Shown here in pieces: positions 8,842 to 17,866 of a stretch of 64,000 nucleotides of DNA. The translations under genes were made by a program, and so were the position numbers. The notes under the pieces are model-generated. The model saw nothing but the letters and a program-made list of their open reading frames with translations, had not been told where the DNA came from and ran no database searches. Numbering within the stretch: position 1 is the stretch's first letter; each line of letters begins with the position of its first letter. Source of the DNA: an uncultured Oceanisphaera sp. (GTDB lineage: Bacteria > Pseudomonadota > Gammaproteobacteria > Enterobacterales > Aeromonadaceae). The stretch lies in NCBI RefSeq assembly GCF_947495715.1, contig NZ_CANLZU010000005.1:62001-126000 (forward strand), given 5' to 3'.

Positions 8842-9588
8842 ATGTGGAAATGGTTACATCCCTATGCCAAGCCAGAGCAAGCCTATCGGCTCGCCGGTCT
8901 CTGGCTCCCCTGGTTTGCCGTGTTCAGCGTGGTGTCCTTTGTCATCGGTCTGGTCTGGGGGCTGGCCTTTGCGCCGGCGGATTATCAGCAGGGCGACTCC
9001 TTTCGTATCATTTATATTCATGTGCCCGCCGCCATTCTTTCCATGGGCGCCTACTCTTCGATGGCCATCGCCGCCTTCATCGGCCTGGTGTGGCAGATCA
9101 AGACCGCCGACATGGCGGTGGCGGCCATCGCGCCGGTGGGCGCCGTGTTTACCGCCATTGCCCTCTTTACCGGTGCCGCCTGGGGCAAGCCCATGTGGGG
9201 CGCCTGGTGGGTGTGGGATGCGCGTCTGACCTCGGAGCTGATCCTGCTGTTTCTCTATCTGGGGGTGATTGCGCTCTATAACGCCATTTCCGACAAGGTG
9301 CTGGCCGGCCGTGCCGCCGGTATTCTGGCGCTGGTGGGGGTGATCAACCTGCCCATCATTCATTATTCGGTAGAGTGGTGGAACACCCTGCATCAGGGGG
9401 CCAGCATCACCAAATTCGACCGGCCGTCCATTTCCAACGAGATGCTCTGGCCCTTGTTGATCATGATACTGGCCTTCAGCTGCTTCCTGGGGGCCCTGAC
9501 CCTGATGCGGCTGCGCAACGAATTGATCCGGCGCGAGTCCCATCGTCCCTGGGTACTGAAACTGGCGGAGGAACAGGATGAAATTTGA
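8842..9588 (+). CDS. ccmC: Heme exporter protein CcmC
   Basis: Inner-membrane protein that hands heme to CcmE. Six membrane segments surround the tryptophan-rich periplasmic loop WGAWWVWDARLTSE, and the conserved periplasmic histidines are present (IYIHVPAA and NLPIIHYSVEWWNTLHQ). I chose the ATG at 8842 (MWKWLHPYAKPEQ) because enterobacterial CcmC begins MWK; a GTG nine bases earlier (8833) lies very close behind AGGT and is a possible alternative. The end overlaps ccmD by 11 bases. Confidence 0.95.
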   Translation: MWKWLHPYAKPEQAYRLAGLWLPWFAVFSVVSFVIGLVWGLAFAPADYQQGDSFRIIYIHVPAAILSMGAYSSMAIAAFIGLVWQIKTADMAVAAIAPVGAVFTAIALFTGAAWGKPMWGAWWVWDARLTSELILLFLYLGVIALYNAISDKVLAGRAAGILALVGVINLPIIHYSVEWWNTLHQGASITKFDRPSISNEMLWPLLIMILAFSCFLGALTLMRLRNELIRRESHRPWVLKLAEEQDEI

Positions 9589-9784
9589 TAGCTGGTCCGC
9601 ATTCTGGGCCATGGGCGGCTACGGCTTTTATGTGTGGCTGTCTTTTGGTTTGACCCTTTTTGCTCTGGTGGCGCTGCTGGTATCGACCATGGCCACCAAA
9701 AAAAGCCTGCTGCGTGCAGTCAAACAGAAACAGGCCCGGGCGGCCCGTCGTAAAGCCGCCCAGAAGTTGGAGAATACCTTATGA
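9578..9784 (+). CDS. ccmD: Heme exporter protein CcmD
   Basis: Small single-helix membrane protein of 68 residues that stabilises the CcmABC-CcmE complex. It shows [22 protein letters not shown], the family's membrane helix, followed by a very basic tail ([20 protein letters not shown]). It overlaps ccmC by 11 bases and ccmE by 4. Confidence 0.93.
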   Translation: MKFDSWSAFWAMGGYGFYVWLSFGLTLFALVALLVSTMATKKSLLRAVKQKQARAARRKAAQKLENTL

Positions 9785-10275
9785 ACCCTAGGCGTAAAAA
9801 GCGCATGGCCCTGCTGCTGGCAGTGGTGGTCGGGCTGTCGGTGATGACCGGGCTGGTACTCTATGCCCTGCAGCAGAATATCGATCTTTTCTATACTCCC
9901 ACCGAGCTGGTGCAGGGCAAGGGGGAAGACAAAATCAAGCCGGAAGTGGGCCAGCGCCTGCGTATCGGCGGCATGGTGGTGCCGGGTTCGGTGAGCCGTG
10001 ATCAGCAAAGCCTCAAGGTCAGCTTCGATCTGGTGGATGCGGGTGGTGAAGTCATTACCGTTATTTTCGACGGCATACTGCCGGACCTGTTCCGGGAAGG
10101 GCAGGGTATCGTGGCCCAAGGCCACCTGGACGATGCCCGTACCATTACCGCGTTTGAAGTATTGGCCAAGCACGATGAAGAATACATGCCGCCGGAAGTG
10201 GCCGAAGCGCTCAAGGGAATCGAGCACGTTAAACCCGAATATTCCCAGGAGCAGCTGAAAGGAAGCCGGTCATGA
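9781..10275 (+). CDS. ccmE: Periplasmic heme chaperone CcmE
   Basis: Carries heme covalently to the CcmF/H ligase. It has an N-terminal membrane anchor (residues 8-28) and a beta-barrel domain with [11 protein letters not shown] and [16 protein letters not shown]. The latter holds the heme-binding histidine and the tyrosine four residues later, both conserved. Length 164. It is coupled to both neighbours by 4-base overlaps. Confidence 0.96.
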   Translation: MNPRRKKRMALLLAVVVGLSVMTGLVLYALQQNIDLFYTPTELVQGKGEDKIKPEVGQRLRIGGMVVPGSVSRDQQSLKVSFDLVDAGGEVITVIFDGILPDLFREGQGIVAQGHLDDARTITAFEVLAKHDEEYMPPEVAEALKGIEHVKPEYSQEQLKGSRS

Positions 10276-12227
10276 TTCCAGAAATAGGGCAATTTGCCCT
10301 GATCCTCGCCCTGGCGGCGAGTTTGATACTCAGTATTTATCCCTTGCTCGGGGCCGTTCGCGGCAACGTCAACATGATGTTGCTGGCGCGGCCCCTTTCC
10401 TACGCCATGTTGGGTTTTCTGCTGGTGTCGTTCGGCTGCCTGACCTGGGCCTTTATCGATCACGACTTTACCGTACGCTATGTGGCGTCCAACTCCAACA
10501 GCCTGTTGCCGCTGGAATACCGCATCTCCGCGGTGTGGGGCGCTCATGAAGGCTCGCTGTTGCTGTGGGTACTGACCCTGGCCGGCTGGACCGCTGCCGT
10601 GGCCCGCTTCAGCCGGGCGCTGCCGCTGGATGCGGTGGCGCGGGTACTGAGCGTGATGGGCATGATTGGCGTCGGCTTTTTGCTGTTCGTCATCGTGACC
10701 TCCAACCCCTTCGAGCGTACCCTGCCGTTCTTTCCGGTCGATGGCCGGGATCTGAACCCGTTGCTGCAGGATCCGGGGCTGATTTTCCATCCGCCCATGC
10801 TTTACATGGGGTATGTAGGCTTTTCGGTCGCCTTTGCCTTCGCCATCGCCTCGCTGATGACCGGCAAGCTGGACGCGGCCTGGGCGCGCTGGTCGCGCCC
10901 CTGGACCATGGCGGCCTGGATTTTTCTGACCCTGGGTATCGCGCTGGGCTCCTGGTGGGCCTATTACGAACTGGGCTGGGGCGGCTGGTGGTTCTGGGAT
11001 CCGGTAGAAAACGCCTCCTTCATGCCCTGGCTGGCCGGTACCGCGCTTATCCACTCGTTGGCGGTAACCGAGAAGCGGGCCACCTTCAAGGCCTGGACCG
11101 TATTGCTGGCGATCATGGCGTTCTCGTTGAGTCTGCTGGGTACCTTTCTGGTGCGCTCCGGGGTACTGGTATCGGTGCATGCCTTCGCCTCGGACCCGAC
11201 CCGCGGACTCTTTATTCTGGTGTTCCTGATGCTGGTGGTGGGCGCCTCGCTGCTGCTTTATGCCATCAAGGGCGCCGAGGTAAAAAGCCACGGCAAGCAT
11301 GAGCTGGCCAGCCGCGAAAGCATGCTGCTCGGCAACAACATAGTGCTGATGGCCGGTCTGGTGGTGGTGTTCATCGGTACCTTGCTGCCGCTGGTACACA
11401 AGGAACTGGGCCTGGGCAGTATTTCCATCGGCGCGCCCTTCTTCAACAGCCTCTATGCCTGGTTGATCATTCCCTTCGCCCTGCTGTTGGGCGCCGGGCC
11501 CTTGTTCCGCTGGCGTCGCCAGAGCATGAAGGAAATCAACGGCAAGCTGCTGTTTGCGGCGTTGGCCAGTGTGGCCATCGGCGCCTTCCTGCCCTGGTAT
11601 TTTGCCGAAAACTTTGAAATCTGGGCGGCGATCGGCCTGGGGCTGGGTGCCTTTATCGTGATCACCAGCCTGCAGGAAACCTGGGTTCGCGCCACCCATC
11701 GTCATTCATTCGGCGTGGGGGTACGCAAGCTGGGTAACAGCCACTGGGCCATGTTCCTCGGTCATATCGGTCTGGCGGTCACCATCATCGGCATCAGCTG
11801 CACCCAGCTCTACAGCATAGAGCGGGACGTGCGCATGTCGGCCGGCGACAGCGTGACCTTTTCCGGTTACACCTTTACCTTCGAGGGTACACAGCAGGCC
11901 GACGGCGCCAACTACGAAGGTTTCAAGGGCGTGATAGCGGTGAGCAAAAACGGCCGCGAGCTGCCCAAGCTGCACGCGGAGAAACGGCTCTATCTGGTGC
12001 AGCGCATGCCGATGACCGAAGCCGCCATCGATGCCGGTTTTACCCGTGACCTTTACGCCGCCCTGGGTGAAGAGCTGGATGACGGCGCCTGGGCGGTACG
12101 ACTCTATTACAAGCCCTTTATTCGCTGGGTCTGGTTCGGCGCCGTACTGATGGCCGTTGCCGGTGTCATTTCCATGGTCGACAAGCGCTACCGCTTCGGT
12201 GGTAAAGCCAAGCAGGAGGCCGCATGA
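10272..12227 (+). CDS. ccmF: Heme lyase subunit CcmF
   Basis: Large inner-membrane subunit of the heme-apocytochrome ligase, 651 residues with about 14-15 hydrophobic segments. The WWD signature [19 protein letters not shown] is near residue 235, and histidines flank it as expected ([22 protein letters not shown]). The periplasmic C-terminal domain ends in a last membrane helix. Length is normal. It overlaps ccmE and ccmG by 4 bases each. Confidence 0.97.
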   Translation: MIPEIGQFALILALAASLILSIYPLLGAVRGNVNMMLLARPLSYAMLGFLLVSFGCLTWAFIDHDFTVRYVASNSNSLLPLEYRISAVWGAHEGSLLLWVLTLAGWTAAVARFSRALPLDAVARVLSVMGMIGVGFLLFVIVTSNPFERTLPFFPVDGRDLNPLLQDPGLIFHPPMLYMGYVGFSVAFAFAIASLMTGKLDAAWARWSRPWTMAAWIFLTLGIALGSWWAYYELGWGGWWFWDPVENASFMPWLAGTALIHSLAVTEKRATFKAWTVLLAIMAFSLSLLGTFLVRSGVLVSVHAFASDPTRGLFILVFLMLVVGASLLLYAIKGAEVKSHGKHELASRESMLLGNNIVLMAGLVVVFIGTLLPLVHKELGLGSISIGAPFFNSLYAWLIIPFALLLGAGPLFRWRRQSMKEINGKLLFAALASVAIGAFLPWYFAENFEIWAAIGLGLGAFIVITSLQETWVRATHRHSFGVGVRKLGNSHWAMFLGHIGLAVTIIGISCTQLYSIERDVRMSAGDSVTFSGYTFTFEGTQQADGANYEGFKGVIAVSKNGRELPKLHAEKRLYLVQRMPMTEAAIDAGFTRDLYAALGEELDDGAWAVRLYYKPFIRWVWFGAVLMAVAGVISMVDKRYRFGGKAKQEAA

Positions 12228-12757
12228 ATCGTCGCGTCCTGATCCTGTCGATCCCGCTGCTGCTGTTTCTGGGGGGCTGCATCTTCCTGTACAAGGGGTT
12301 GTTTTCCGATCCGCGCAAGCTGGAGTCGGTGCTGCTGGATCAACCGGTGCCGGAGTTTGCCCTGACCTCGTTGCAGAACCCGGAACAGCAGTTCAACCGG
12401 GATATCTTTACCGGCCAACCCATGCTGCTCAATGTATGGGCCACCTGGTGCCCGACCTGCTATGCCGAGCATGAATATCTTAACGAGCTGAAGGCCAAAG
12501 AGGGTATCTACATCGTCGGCATGAACTACAAGGACGAGCGGGACAAGGCGCTGCGCTGGTTGAAGAACCTGGGCAATCCCTATGCCATCGATCTGTACGA
12601 TCCTCGCGGCATGCTGGGGCTGGATCTGGGCGTTTACGGTGCTCCCGAGACCTTTCTCATCGACAGCCAGGGGGTGATTCGTTACCGCCATGTGGGCGAT
12701 GTCAACGAGCAGGTATGGCAGCAAACCCTGAAACCGATTTTTGAGCGAATGGAGTAA
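12224..12757 (+). CDS. ccmG: Thiol:disulfide interchange protein CcmG (DsbE)
   Basis: Membrane-anchored periplasmic thioredoxin-like protein that keeps apocytochrome cysteines reduced. It has an N-terminal anchor (LILSIPLLLFLGGCIFLY) and the active site WATWCPTCYAEH near residue 76, with the acidic stretch GMNYKDERDKALRWL and the cis-Pro region GAPETFLIDSQG. Length 177. The stop lies 4 bases before ccmH. Confidence 0.96.
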   Translation: MNRRVLILSIPLLLFLGGCIFLYKGLFSDPRKLESVLLDQPVPEFALTSLQNPEQQFNRDIFTGQPMLLNVWATWCPTCYAEHEYLNELKAKEGIYIVGMNYKDERDKALRWLKNLGNPYAIDLYDPRGMLGLDLGVYGAPETFLIDSQGVIRYRHVGDVNEQVWQQTLKPIFERME

Positions 12758-12761
12758 AGCG

Positions 12762-13244
12762 ATGCGTTTATGCTCTGTGCTGATCTTGCTGGCGGGGCTT
12801 TGGCTGCCGCCGGCCATGGCCGCCATCGATGTCTACGAGTTCGACTCCCCCCAGCAGGAAGAGACCTTCCGCGAGCTGACCCGTGAGTTGCGCTGCCCCA
12901 AATGCCAGAACCAGGATATTGCCGACTCCAACGCCGAGCTGGCCAAGGATCTGCGCGAAAAGACCTACACCATGTTGCGCGAGGGCAGCAGCAAGAAGGA
13001 AATCATCGATTTCATGGTGGCCCGCTACGGCAACTTTATTCTCTACCAGCCGCCGGTGATGGCATCGACCCTGATCCTGTGGCTCGGCCCCGTGCTGGTG
13101 ATGCTGCTGGGGCTGGCGATCGTGCTGGTACGGACGCGAAAAAAATCGCGAAACAGCGCAGCCGGCGCCGATAGTGCCTTGAGCGAGCAAGAAAAACGGC
13201 GCCTGGCCGACCTGCTGAACAAAGACAAAGAGAAAGAGAGCTGA
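12762..13244 (+). CDS. ccmH: Cytochrome c maturation protein CcmH (CcmL type)
   Basis: Periplasmic thiol-redox component of the heme ligase. It has a signal peptide (MRLCSVLILLAGLWLPPAMA), the family motif LRCPKCQNQDIADSNAELAKDLR, then a membrane helix at about 105-125 and a charged cytoplasmic tail. I chose the ATG at 12762, four bases after the ccmG stop, since it begins the signal peptide directly. The length of 160 residues matches the short CcmH form that works with a separate CcmI, encoded next. Confidence 0.95.
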   Translation: MRLCSVLILLAGLWLPPAMAAIDVYEFDSPQQEETFRELTRELRCPKCQNQDIADSNAELAKDLREKTYTMLREGSSKKEIIDFMVARYGNFILYQPPVMASTLILWLGPVLVMLLGLAIVLVRTRKKSRNSAAGADSALSEQEKRRLADLLNKDKEKES

Positions 13245-13245
13245 T

Positions 13246-14457
13246 ATGACCTTATTCTGGATCGCCAGCGGCCTGCTGACGCTGCTGCTGGCACTGGTAA
13301 TAATATTGCCCCTGACCCGAGGCCGGGCCGAGTCCAGCCACAGCCGTAATCAACTCAACACCCGGCTCTATCGGCAACGGTTGCAGGAGCTGGAGCAGGA
13401 CCGGGATCAGGGTCTGCTGGATGAAGGGGAATCGGCGGCCCAGGAGCTGCAGAAAAGCCTGCTGGACGACGTGGTAGCCGAAACGCCGCAACAATATCGC
13501 CACGGTATCTGGCTATGGTTGCCGGCGGTGTTGATCGTGGTGGCGGTGGCCTATGCCGGCTACTGGCAGCTGGGAGCGTATCGACATGTGGTGGAATGGC
13601 AGGATAACGCCGCCCGCCTGGGTGAGTTGTCGAACAAGGTATTGATTGACCCGGATGCCGAGGTGACCGAGCAGGACATGAAAGACCTGATCCAGTCACT
13701 GCGCACCAAGCTGCACCAGAGCGGGGATGATTTTCGTGGCTGGCTGCTGCTGGGACGCCTGACCCTGGAAATGGGCGACGGCGAAACGGCCCGCGATGCG
13801 CTGGAAAAGGCGCTCAAGCTGACCGATACCCCGACTGCGGTGATCGTCCCTTACGCCGAGGCCCTCACCATGACCGGTGAAGCGTTGCGCGCCGAGAACA
13901 TGATCAAGCAGGTGCTGGCACAGGATCCGGACAATCTGGAGGCCTGGTCGGTATTTGCCTTCATGGCGGTACAGCAGGATAACCTGACCGCGGCCATCGC
14001 TCGCTGGCAGCAGATTCTGCAACGGATGTCACCGGATAACCCGCGCTATGCGATGATTGAACGCTCGGTGGCCTTTGCCGAGCGACGATTGACAGAAACC
14101 GATAATGCGCCGGTGACCGGCCCGCGCTTCGAGGTGGAAGTCAATGCCGCCAGTGCCGTGCCTTATCATCCGGGTGCCGTGCTCTTCGTCTATGCGGTAG
14201 ACGCCAAAGGCGGTGAAATGCCGTTGGTGGCCCGTCGTATCGAGCAGCCGTCATTTCCGCTGACCATCACCCTGTCCAATGCGGATGCCATGGTGGCGAG
14301 CAACAACCTGAGTGGACGTGATTCGGTGGTGATCAAGGCGCGAATTGCCCCCAGCGGTAACGTGACCGACGCCACCGATGCCTGGGAAGGTCGCAGCGGT
14401 GTGCTGGGCACCGAAGAAGACAGTCAGCTGTCCATCTTCATCGATACGCCCTTGTAA
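13246..14457 (+). CDS. ccmI: Cytochrome c maturation TPR protein CcmI
   Basis: Apocytochrome chaperone of the heme ligase. It has two membrane helices (residues 3-22 and about 87-105) and a cytoplasmic coiled-coil loop between them with RLYRQRLQELEQDRDQGLLDE. A periplasmic tetratricopeptide region follows (FRGWLLLGRLTLEMGDGETARDALEKAL) and a C-terminal beta domain (GPRFEVEVNAAS). Length 403. The start is two bases after ccmH. It is the last gene of the ccm set. Confidence 0.94.
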   Translation: MTLFWIASGLLTLLLALVIILPLTRGRAESSHSRNQLNTRLYRQRLQELEQDRDQGLLDEGESAAQELQKSLLDDVVAETPQQYRHGIWLWLPAVLIVVAVAYAGYWQLGAYRHVVEWQDNAARLGELSNKVLIDPDAEVTEQDMKDLIQSLRTKLHQSGDDFRGWLLLGRLTLEMGDGETARDALEKALKLTDTPTAVIVPYAEALTMTGEALRAENMIKQVLAQDPDNLEAWSVFAFMAVQQDNLTAAIARWQQILQRMSPDNPRYAMIERSVAFAERRLTETDNAPVTGPRFEVEVNAASAVPYHPGAVLFVYAVDAKGGEMPLVARRIEQPSFPLTITLSNADAMVASNNLSGRDSVVIKARIAPSGNVTDATDAWEGRSGVLGTEEDSQLSIFIDTPL

Positions 14458-14528
14458 TGCGGCCGGGCCGACGGGCCTGACCGCCATGAGCGATAATAAG
14501 AAATAACAAAAACGATAAGGTTCATATT

Positions 14529-15317
14529 ATGTGGCGAACATTGATTGTGACGGCGAGCATGACTCTGGCAGGTTGTGCCGCCCACGAGGGCGTGGATGTG
14601 CCACGTACTAACGATCCTTTCTCACCGGCAATACCGGCCGATTATGGTCGTGCGACGGCCGATGATGCCCGTGACCCTTTCGAGCCGGTCAACCGGGCCT
14701 CCTGGGTCATCAACTACGATGTGCTGGATCCTTATGTGGTCCGCCCGGCGGCCCACGCCTATGCGGATTATGTGGCCAAGCCGGTCAGAGACGGGCTGCA
14801 GAACGTGGTGCTCAACCTGGAAGAGCCGGCCAGCTTCGTCAACCATCTGGTGACCGGCGATTTTCCCGGCGCCGGTACCAACCTGGTTCGCTTTGGGGTG
14901 AACAGTACCGTCGGCGTGCTGGGTTATTTCGACGTGGCGGAAAAGATGACGTTGTCGCGTCGCTCCAAGGATTTCAGTCAGGTGATGGGGCAGATGGGCA
15001 TCGGCGATGGTCCTTTTCTGATGCTGCCGGTACTGGGGCCGACCACGCTGCGCCAGCTTTCCGGCGACATGGTCGACAGCCTCTATTTCCCCTACGACGT
15101 GATGAGCTTTGCGCTGCGTACCGGTAAATGGGCGCTCGACGGCCTGTATCAGCGCAGCGAGCTGATAGAGCGTGAACCCATTATCGACAATTCCCTCGAC
15201 CCTTATGGCCTGACCAAGGACCTCTATCTGCAGTATCAGGATACCAAGATAGGCAAGGAATTCGAGCCGGCCTCGGACGAAGAGCTGGAAGCCTTCATGG
15301 ACGAGATAGACGGGTAA
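14529..15317 (+). CDS. mlaA: Outer-membrane lipid asymmetry lipoprotein MlaA (VacJ)
   Basis: Removes misplaced phospholipids from the outer leaflet of the outer membrane, working with the MlaC/MlaFEDB path. It has a lipoprotein signal with lipobox LAGC (Cys 16). The MlaA fold carries the hallmark stretches DPFEPVNRASWVINY, LNLEEPASFVNHLVTG, FGVNSTVGVLGYFDVAEKM and MGIGDGPFLMLPVLGPTTLRQ. Length 262. It stands alone 71 bases after ccmI, and its end faces the DUF502 gene across a G-rich hairpin. Confidence 0.95.
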   Translation: MWRTLIVTASMTLAGCAAHEGVDVPRTNDPFSPAIPADYGRATADDARDPFEPVNRASWVINYDVLDPYVVRPAAHAYADYVAKPVRDGLQNVVLNLEEPASFVNHLVTGDFPGAGTNLVRFGVNSTVGVLGYFDVAEKMTLSRRSKDFSQVMGQMGIGDGPFLMLPVLGPTTLRQLSGDMVDSLYFPYDVMSFALRTGKWALDGLYQRSELIEREPIIDNSLDPYGLTKDLYLQYQDTKIGKEFEPASDEELEAFMDEIDG

Positions 15318-15326
15318 AATCTGTTA

Positions 15327-15412
15327 GGGGTGAGGGGTGAGGGGGGAGGGGTGAGGGGTAAGGTGTAAAAGCCTCACTCCTCACTCCTTACCCCTTACCC
15401 CTCACATCCGGC
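15327..15412. terminator. G-rich imperfect hairpin between convergent mlaA and DUF502 genes; G-quadruplex pattern
   Basis: Five G-tracts of at least four (15327-30, 15334-37, 15341-46, 15348-51, 15355-58) are separated by loops TGA, TGA, A and TGA, a textbook G-quadruplex pattern. The following bases (about 15370-15405) are rich in CTCACTCC/TTACCCC and form the imperfect inverse of the first arm. The unit sits exactly between two converging genes, which suggests it stops transcription from both sides. There is no clean U-tract, so the mechanism is inferred. Confidence 0.5.
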
Positions 15413-15419
15413 ATCTCAT

Positions 15420-16013
15420 TCAGGGCTTTCCGGTAATGCCGCCGCTGACGATAAAGGTGGTCATCTTGCTGGCGGCTACGTCCAGCAGCTGGATCTTGTC
15501 CTTGTCGACCACGATAAGGTTGCCGGCAAAATTGTAGGACTGGGGCAGGTAGACCGCGACCTTGCCCGGCAGGCCAAACTCCGCCATGTCTTCCCGGGTG
15601 ATAAAACCCAGCAGTTGCATCTCGCCTCCCATCAGGCTGACCGCCACCGGTTTGTTGAACCTTTTGTTATCCCCGATCAGCGCATTGAACAAGTCGCTTA
15701 GCGAGTTGTAGAGCAGCTTGACCAGCGGGATCCGGGACAGCACGCTGTGGAACAGCGACAGGAAAAAACGGCCGAGATAAAAAGAGGCGAACATGCCGGT
15801 CAGTATGATCACCGCCAGGGTCAGCAGGCCACCGGCCAAATCGGCAATCCAACCTGTTTCCAGCCCCGGAACCACCAATTGCAACACCGAGCCCAGTGCC
15901 GAAAACAGGGTTTCGTTCAGCAGATTGAAAATCAGGTAGACCAGATACACCGTCAATACGAACGGCAGCAGGATCAACAGACCCTGAAAGAAAAAACGAA
16001 GCAGTCGTTGCAT
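15420..16013 (-). CDS. DUF502 family inner-membrane protein
   Basis: Protein of 197 residues with two strong membrane segments (residues 7-32 and about 58-85). The family-type stretches are RIPLVKLLYNSLSDLFNAL and LPQSYNFAGNLIVVDKDKIQLLD. I chose the ATG at 16013, which has GGAG seven bases upstream; a GTG one codon earlier is also possible. Function unknown; DUF502 proteins occur widely in proteobacteria and plants. It is transcribed toward mlaA. Confidence 0.85.
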   Translation of the reverse strand: MQRLLRFFFQGLLILLPFVLTVYLVYLIFNLLNETLFSALGSVLQLVVPGLETGWIADLAGGLLTLAVIILTGMFASFYLGRFFLSLFHSVLSRIPLVKLLYNSLSDLFNALIGDNKRFNKPVAVSLMGGEMQLLGFITREDMAEFGLPGKVAVYLPQSYNFAGNLIVVDKDKIQLLDVAASKMTTFIVSGGITGKP

Positions 16014-16115
16014 CACCAGGCTCCGATAAAAGGGACCGCATCATGGCAGATACCAAGTGCAATAACAGCCGAAATCAAGGGTGCTGTGTCAGACAAAGTC
16101 GTGCGGTTTCAAGGC

Positions 16116-16409
16116 TCAGCGACCGCTGTTGAGGCGGCGAAAGAAACACATCCACTTTCGATACCAGGGCGGGCGGAACTGTCGGCTTCGTTCGGCGGCA
16201 AACAGCGCCTTGTGCAACAACATGGCACTGGGCCGGTAGCCATAATGTTGCTCCCAGCTCTGGCCGACCTCATCGATAATCAGCCGGCACTGGTGATCGT
16301 AGAGGGTGTCGTGATTATAGGAGGGCGGGCTCTGGCGATAATCTACCGCGTAGTGATCCAGAATGCGGCGAAAGCTTACCACCAATTGTTGGTATTGCTG
16401 CTTATCCAT
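16116..16409 (-). CDS. Small conserved-looking hypothetical protein
   Basis: Frame of 97 residues starting MDKQQYQQLVVSFRRILDHY, with a strong GGAGAG ribosome site six bases before the ATG at 16409. It is rich in Tyr, Gln and Arg, with no membrane segment or signal, and ends in a basic RPPWYRKWMCFFRRLN tail. I do not recognise a family. The longer in-frame reading from 16784 would run through the aroF promoter and start, so it is rejected. It points away from aroF, so the two share a divergent intergenic region. Confidence 0.6.
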   Translation of the reverse strand: MDKQQYQQLVVSFRRILDHYAVDYRQSPPSYNHDTLYDHQCRLIIDEVGQSWEQHYGYRPSAMLLHKALFAAERSRQFRPPWYRKWMCFFRRLNSGR

Positions 16410-16620
16410 GAAATCTCTCCATTTTCCTGAGTATATGCTACTCCGGCAGCGGTGGCTTTTTGGCTCTTTTATAGGCACTTGCCGCCGACAGCATAAAATA
16501 ACCGATTTTTGCGCTTCATCAGGCTTTGCAAGGCGGCCCGGCCTTGGTAAGGTGAAAGTGGTTGCGTAAGAAAGAAATAACTTGATGTCAAATTCGGCGC
16601 TGTTTTTCTTTCTATTTGGT

Positions 16621-16638
16621 TGTAATGATTTGTTTACA
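16621..16638 (+). promoter_or_regulatory. TyrR box upstream of aroF
   Basis: TGTAATGATTTGTTTACA fits the TyrR operator TGTAAA-N6-TTTACA with one mismatch and keeps the G and C at the ends of the N14 core. It lies 15 bases before the aroF start codon. Tyrosine-dependent repression by TyrR is therefore predicted, as known for aroF in Escherichia coli. No tyrR gene is in the window. Confidence 0.75.
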
Positions 16639-16653
16639 AGTGAGGATGTCATC

Positions 16654-17724
16654 ATGCAGAAAGACACACTGAATAATATCCATATTCGATCCGAGAAGGT
16701 CATGATTACCCCGGCAGAGCTGAAGGCCAAGTTGCCTATCTCGGAACAGGCGCTGTCGTACATCGGCCAGGCCCGGCACACCATTTCCGATATTATTCAG
16801 CGCAAGGATCACCGTCTGCTGGTGATCTGCGGTCCCTGTTCCATTCACGATATCGACGCAGCCAAAGAGTACGCAACCCGCCTCAAAAAACTGCATGATG
16901 AATACAGTGACAGCCTTTATATCGTGATGCGCGTCTATTTCGAGAAGCCGCGCACCACCGTCGGTTGGAAAGGCTTTATCAACGATCCTCACCTGGATGG
17001 CAGCTTCGACATCGAAGAAGGTCTGCACAAGGCGCGCGAGCTGCTGTGCTGGCTGGCCGAGCTGGAACTGCCGCTGGCGACCGAAGCGCTGGATCCCATC
17101 AGCCCCCAATACCTGGCCGAGCTGTTTTCCTGGTCGGCCATCGGTGCCCGCACTACCGAGTCCCAGACTCACCGCGAGATGGCCTCCGGCCTGTCGATGC
17201 CGGTCGGCTTCAAGAACGGTACCGACGGTAACCTGGGTACTGCCATCAATGCACTGAAGGCGGCGGCGGAGTCTCATGCTTTCATGGGCATCAATCAGGA
17301 AGGGCAGGTCGCGCTGCTGGTTACTCAGGGTAACCCGGACGGCCATGTGATACTGCGTGGCGGCAAGCACCCGAACTACGATTCGGTCAATGTCTCGCTG
17401 GCCGAAAAGGCGATGGTTTCCGCCGGGCTGTCGCCCAGTTTGGTGGTGGATTGCAGCCATGGCAATTCGAACAAGGATTACAGCCTGCAACCGCTGGTGA
17501 CCGAGAACGTGGTACATCAGATTCAGGAAGGCAACCAGTCCATTCTCGGCATCATGCTGGAATCGCATCTGCATGAAGGTAACCAGTCCAGCGAGCAGCC
17601 CAAGAGCGAAATGCGCTACGGGGTATCGATTACCGACGCCTGTATCGACTGGGACACCACCGCCGAGCTGCTGGCCGGTTGCTATCAGCAGCTTGCCGGA
17701 CCGCTGAAGGCCCGGATCGGCTGA
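16654..17724 (+). CDS. aroF: 3-deoxy-7-phosphoheptulonate synthase, AroF type
   Basis: First step of the shikimate pathway: phosphoenolpyruvate plus erythrose 4-phosphate to DAHP. It is a class I-alpha enzyme with LLVICGPCSIHD, VYFEKPRTTVGWKG, the GARTTESQTHREMASGLSMP region, DGHVILRGGKHPNY and VVDCSHGNSNKD. The ATG at 16654 gives 356 residues beginning MQKDTLNNIHI, the length and start of E. coli AroF; a longer in-frame start at 16582 would read through the TyrR box. AroF-like N-terminus, the TyrR box and linkage to tyrA all point to the tyrosine-sensitive isozyme. Confidence 0.95.
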   Translation: MQKDTLNNIHIRSEKVMITPAELKAKLPISEQALSYIGQARHTISDIIQRKDHRLLVICGPCSIHDIDAAKEYATRLKKLHDEYSDSLYIVMRVYFEKPRTTVGWKGFINDPHLDGSFDIEEGLHKARELLCWLAELELPLATEALDPISPQYLAELFSWSAIGARTTESQTHREMASGLSMPVGFKNGTDGNLGTAINALKAAAESHAFMGINQEGQVALLVTQGNPDGHVILRGGKHPNYDSVNVSLAEKAMVSAGLSPSLVVDCSHGNSNKDYSLQPLVTENVVHQIQEGNQSILGIMLESHLHEGNQSSEQPKSEMRYGVSITDACIDWDTTAELLAGCYQQLAGPLKARIG

Positions 17725-17817
17725 ATGCCGCGCCGTATGTTATTGTCTTCGTGATTAAATAGTGCCGTTTGACGGCCAGCGGTGACTGTCCCCGCCGGCG
17801 GTTCACAGGCATAATAG

Positions 17818-17849
17818 AGCACCGTGTCCGGGAAGGGCCGGTGCTTTTG
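17818..17849 (+). terminator. Hairpin and T-run between aroF and tyrA
   Basis: AGCACCG (17818-17824) pairs with CGGTGCT (17839-17845), followed by TTTTGT. It ends about 18 bases before the tyrA start, so it could terminate aroF transcripts or reduce tyrA expression. I found no leader peptide with tyrosine codons, so regulated attenuation is not supported. Confidence 0.55.
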
Positions 17850-17866
17850 TAATTGGGATGGGACCA

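Noticed and set aside
10002..11705. Minus-strand frame of 567 codons opposite ccmF
   Set aside because: Glycine/histidine/glutamine-rich shadow of ccmE and ccmF; no ribosome site or recognisable domain.
16410..16784. Upstream extension of the small minus-strand gene through the aroF start
   Set aside because: It would cover the TyrR box and the start of aroF, while a well-placed ATG with a GGAGAG site exists at 16409.
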